Shown in pieces: positions 7,190 through 8,904 of a DNA stretch of 8,904 bases. The translations under genes and the position numbers were made by a program. The notes beneath the pieces were generated by a model. It worked only from the letters and a program-made list of their open reading frames with translations, was not told the DNA's origin and did no database searches. Each line of letters begins with the position of its first letter. Positions within the stretch are counted from its first letter, which is position 1. The DNA comes from Thermodesulfobacteriota bacterium (GTDB taxonomy: Bacteria; Desulfobacterota; BSN033; UBA1163), in NCBI GenBank assembly GCA_030024065.1, contig JASEIE010000155.1:1-8904 (forward strand). The letters are read 5' to 3'.

Positions 7190-8217
7190 AAAAACACCTT
7201 AACACCCTTTTTGTGACCACACAGGGAGCCTATCTCTCCAAGGAGGGAGAGACGGTTGTTGTCAAAGCGGATGGAGAAATCAAACTCCGTGTGCCGGTTC
7301 ATACCATCGGTGGGATTGTCTGCTTTGGCAATGTCTCCTGTAGCCCTTATCTGATGGGGTTCTGCGCAGAGAATAATGTGGCAATAAGCTTCCTATCGGA
7401 ACACGGCAGATTTCTGGCCAGAGTCCAGGGACCTGTTTCGGGAAATGTCCTTCTCCGTCGGGAACAATACCGCAAGGCGGATGATCTGAAATTTTCGGCA
7501 GAGGTTGCTAAGTTTATTCTCACAGGAAAGATCACCAATTGCCGTACTGTTTTGCAACGAGCGCTGCGGGACCACGCAAGCAAAATAAAAGAAGATGAGG
7601 TGCGTCATGCCGTCATGCGGTTGAATCACCAACTCGAAATATTTGATCAGGATCAACCCCTGGATGTGTTGCGGGGGATTGAGGGAGACTCCGCTCACAT
7701 CTATTTTAATGTGTTCGATCATCTGATCGTTGCCCAGAAGGAGGCTTTTCGCTTCGACGAGCGAAACCGACGTCCCCCGCTTGACAACGTGAACTGCCTT
7801 CTGTCTTTCATATACACCCTTCTCATGCACGATGTACGGTCGGCTTTGGAATCGGTGGGACTGGACCCTGCCGTTGGATTTCTTCACAGGGATCGCCCAG
7901 GAAGGCCAGGGCTTGCTCTCGATCTGATGGAGGAATTCAGGCCCTATATTGCTGATCGCCTGACCCTGTCATTAATCAATCTCCAGCAGGTTCAGGATAA
8001 GGGTTTTAAGAAGATGGATTCCGGTGCGGTAGTCATGAATGACGATACAAGGAAGACTGTTCTTGTGGCCTATCAGGAACGAAAACAGGAGGAGATAACA
8101 CATCCCTTTCTTGATGAAAAGGTGATGATCGGGATGTTGTTCCACATCCAGGCCATGCTGATGGCGCGTTACTTGCGGGGAGATCTGGACGGTTATCCAC
8201 CCTTTATCTGGAAGTAA
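7186..8217 (+). CDS. cas1: CRISPR integrase Cas1 (type I-C)
   Basis: Cas1 is the metal-dependent integrase subunit that, with Cas2, inserts new spacers at the leader-repeat junction. From ATG 7186 it has 343 residues, the usual length for I-C Cas1, starting MKKHLNTLFVTTQGAYLSKE. The catalytic residues are visible: E166 in GIEGDSAHIYFNVFDHL, H234 in GFLHRDRPGRPG, and D246 in LALDLMEEF. A longer frame opens at 7117, but it would overlap cas4 by 73 nt and lacks family similarity, whereas ATG 7186 forms an ATGA overlap with the cas4 stop. The protein looks fully competent for spacer acquisition. Confidence 0.97.
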   Translation: MKKHLNTLFVTTQGAYLSKEGETVVVKADGEIKLRVPVHTIGGIVCFGNVSCSPYLMGFCAENNVAISFLSEHGRFLARVQGPVSGNVLLRREQYRKADDLKFSAEVAKFILTGKITNCRTVLQRALRDHASKIKEDEVRHAVMRLNHQLEIFDQDQPLDVLRGIEGDSAHIYFNVFDHLIVAQKEAFRFDERNRRPPLDNVNCLLSFIYTLLMHDVRSALESVGLDPAVGFLHRDRPGRPGLALDLMEEFRPYIADRLTLSLINLQQVQDKGFKKMDSGAVVMNDDTRKTVLVAYQERKQEEITHPFLDEKVMIGMLFHIQAMLMARYLRGDLDGYPPFIWK

Positions 8218-8227
8218 GGAGGGGGTA

Positions 8228-8518
8228 ATGTTTGTATTGGTCAGTTACGACGTCTCCACAATGGATCCGAAAGGGCCCCGTCGTTTGAATCGTGTGGCAA
8301 AGGCATGTAAAGACTATGGGCAGAGGGTTCAGTTTTCTGTTTTTGAATGCATTGTGGACCCTGCTCAATGGGCCGTTCTGAAGCAGCGACTTATTGATGA
8401 GATTGATCAGGAAGTGGACAGTCTGCGATTCTATTATCTCGGCTCTAACTGGCGGCGCCGGGTTGAGCATATCGGTGCAAAGAAAACGATTGATCAGGAG
8501 GGGCCGTTGATCGTCTGA
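8228..8518 (+). CDS. cas2: CRISPR adaptation protein Cas2
   Basis: Cas2 dimerises and bridges two Cas1 dimers in the spacer-integration complex. The 96-residue ferredoxin-fold protein starts MFVLVSYDVST with the conserved metal-site aspartate D8 at the end of the first strand. It continues with the typical RRLNRVAKACKDYGQRVQFS block and FECIVD, and ends in QEGPLIV, a usual Cas2 C-terminus for this subtype. GGAGGGGG at 8218-8225 gives a strong SD a few bases before the ATG, and the cas1 stop lies 10 nt upstream. It is the last gene of the operon before the leader. Confidence 0.97.
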   Translation: MFVLVSYDVSTMDPKGPRRLNRVAKACKDYGQRVQFSVFECIVDPAQWAVLKQRLIDEIDQEVDSLRFYYLGSNWRRRVEHIGAKKTIDQEGPLIV

Positions 8519-8525
8519 ATGTGCA

Positions 8526-8568
8526 CTGCGAACCGGAAGTGAACATGAATTCTCAGAGGGGTTCGCAG
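8526..8568. repeat. Leader inverted repeat, 9-bp arms
   Basis: CTGCGAACC at 8526-8534 and GGTTCGCAG at 8560-8568 are perfect reverse complements separated by 25 nt. The element begins 7 nt after the cas2 stop codon. It is not followed by a T-run, so it is not a standard terminator. I recall comparable GCGAACC...GGTTCGC arrangements just after cas2 in other type I-C loci, which suggests a conserved leader element. Confidence 0.7.
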
Positions 8569-8673
8569 ATGATGCAACTCATAGAAATTACAATATTTAT
8601 CAAGATTGCTCTTTGACAACAGAATATGGTCGTGGGCAATTCGGACGAGATACGCGGATTTTGTGAGAATATT

Positions 8674-8702
8674 GCTTATAAAGCAAAGAGTTATTTATAA
8701 GC
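8674..8702. repeat. Inverted repeat abutting the first CRISPR repeat
   Basis: GCTTATAA at 8674-8681 and TTATAAGC at 8695-8702 are perfect 8-bp arms around a 13-nt loop. The right arm ends one base before the first repeat at 8704. This is the leader-proximal position used for spacer integration, so a role in anchoring the integrase or a host factor is possible but inferred. Confidence 0.65.
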
Positions 8703-8703
8703 G

Positions 8704-8904
8704 GTCGCTCCCTGCGCGGGAGCGTGGATTGAAACAATAATAAATTGGAATACTTATCAAATACAAGAATGTCGCTCCCTGCGCGGGAGCGTGGATTGAA
8801 ACAAATAGGAGAGGATTATTCTCCCCGGGCCGCCTGTCGCTCCCTGCGCGGGAGCGTGGATTGAAACTTTGTAGATCTTGTAAGTATATGGATCTATGTT
8901 GTCG
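8704..8904 (+). CRISPR. Type I-C CRISPR array, leader end, truncated by the window
   Basis: Three identical 32-nt repeats lie at 8704-8735, 8771-8802 and 8836-8867. Each begins GTCGCTCCC and ends GTGGATTGAAAC, the classic I-C repeat end. The final GTCG at 8901-8904 is the start of a fourth repeat. Spacers are 8736-8770 (35 nt), 8803-8835 (33 nt) and 8868-8900 (33 nt). Within the repeat, positions 3-9 (CGCTCCC) pair with 15-21 (GGGAGCG) around a 5-nt loop. Cleavage at the base of this hairpin by Cas5c leaves the 11-nt handle TGGATTGAAAC. Perfect repeat identity fits the leader-proximal end. Transcription is left to right. Confidence 0.98.

Larger units (their letters stand above)
8519..8703 (+). 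promoter_or_regulatory. CRISPR leader
   Basis: This 185-bp non-coding stretch between cas2 and the first repeat becomes AT-rich toward the array. It should hold the array promoter and the sites guiding Cas1-Cas2 integration. TTGACA at 8613-8618 is a perfect -35-like hexamer, but no good -10 lies 16-18 nt downstream, so the promoter call is weak. Two inverted repeats, at 8526-8568 and 8674-8702, are listed separately. Leader placement means the spacers seen here are the most recently acquired. Confidence 0.8.

Noticed and set aside
7393..7887. 164-codon minus-strand open frame opposite cas1
   Set aside because: It is an antisense shadow of a well-recognised gene with no SD or family features. 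The same applies to the other minus-strand frames in the window.
8613..8641. TTGACA in the leader as a full sigma-70 promoter
   Set aside because: The hexamer is perfect, but no acceptable -10 lies 16-18 nt downstream, so it is noted only within the leader.

Overview
The window holds an apparently complete type I-C (Dvulg) CRISPR-Cas locus, all on the + strand: cas3, cas5c, cas8c (with an internal start for the small subunit cas11c), cas7, a non-Cas four-helix-bundle gene, cas4, cas1, cas2, a leader, and the start of a CRISPR array that runs off the right edge. The Cas proteins resemble those of Desulfobacterota/deltaproteobacteria. Base composition is moderate and Shine-Dalgarno (SD) sites are strong (AGGAGG). 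A Gram-negative anaerobe of that kind is my best guess, but the host cannot be fixed from this window.

Layout: 1-220 is non-coding upstream sequence with two small hairpins and no convincing promoter. Positions 221-5954 are the effector module. Cas3 is the HD nuclease-helicase that degrades targets. Cas5c is the repeat-RNA endonuclease and cap of Cascade. Cas8c is the large subunit for PAM recognition, Cas11c the small subunit and Cas7 the backbone. Positions 5959-6531 are a four-helix-bundle protein of the S23/23S-rRNA-intervening-sequence class with its suffix domain, lying exactly between the effector and adaptation modules. Positions 6539-8518 are the adaptation module: Cas4 selects and trims prespacers, and Cas1-Cas2 integrates them. 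Positions 8519-8703 are the leader, with two inverted repeats. From 8704 there are three identical 32-nt repeats, three spacers of 35, 33 and 33 nt, and the first 4 nt of a fourth repeat.

Genes are joined by ATGA overlaps or gaps of a few bases, so one co-translated transcript is likely. Pre-crRNA would be cut by Cas5c at the base of the repeat hairpin, leaving an 11-nt 5' handle.

Three things stand out. (1) The four-helix-bundle gene sits inside the operon without breaking it. (2) A 32-bp degenerate direct repeat built of 9-bp units (28 of 32 identical) occurs once in the linker of that gene and once at the cas4 start. The second copy holds the upstream gene's stop codon, the probable cas4 ribosome-binding site, the cas4 ATG and its first codons. 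(3) Cas5c keeps the catalytic lysine but appears to have Met and Phe where the characterised Bacillus halodurans enzyme has catalytic Tyr and His, although the CRISPR repeat hairpin looks normal.
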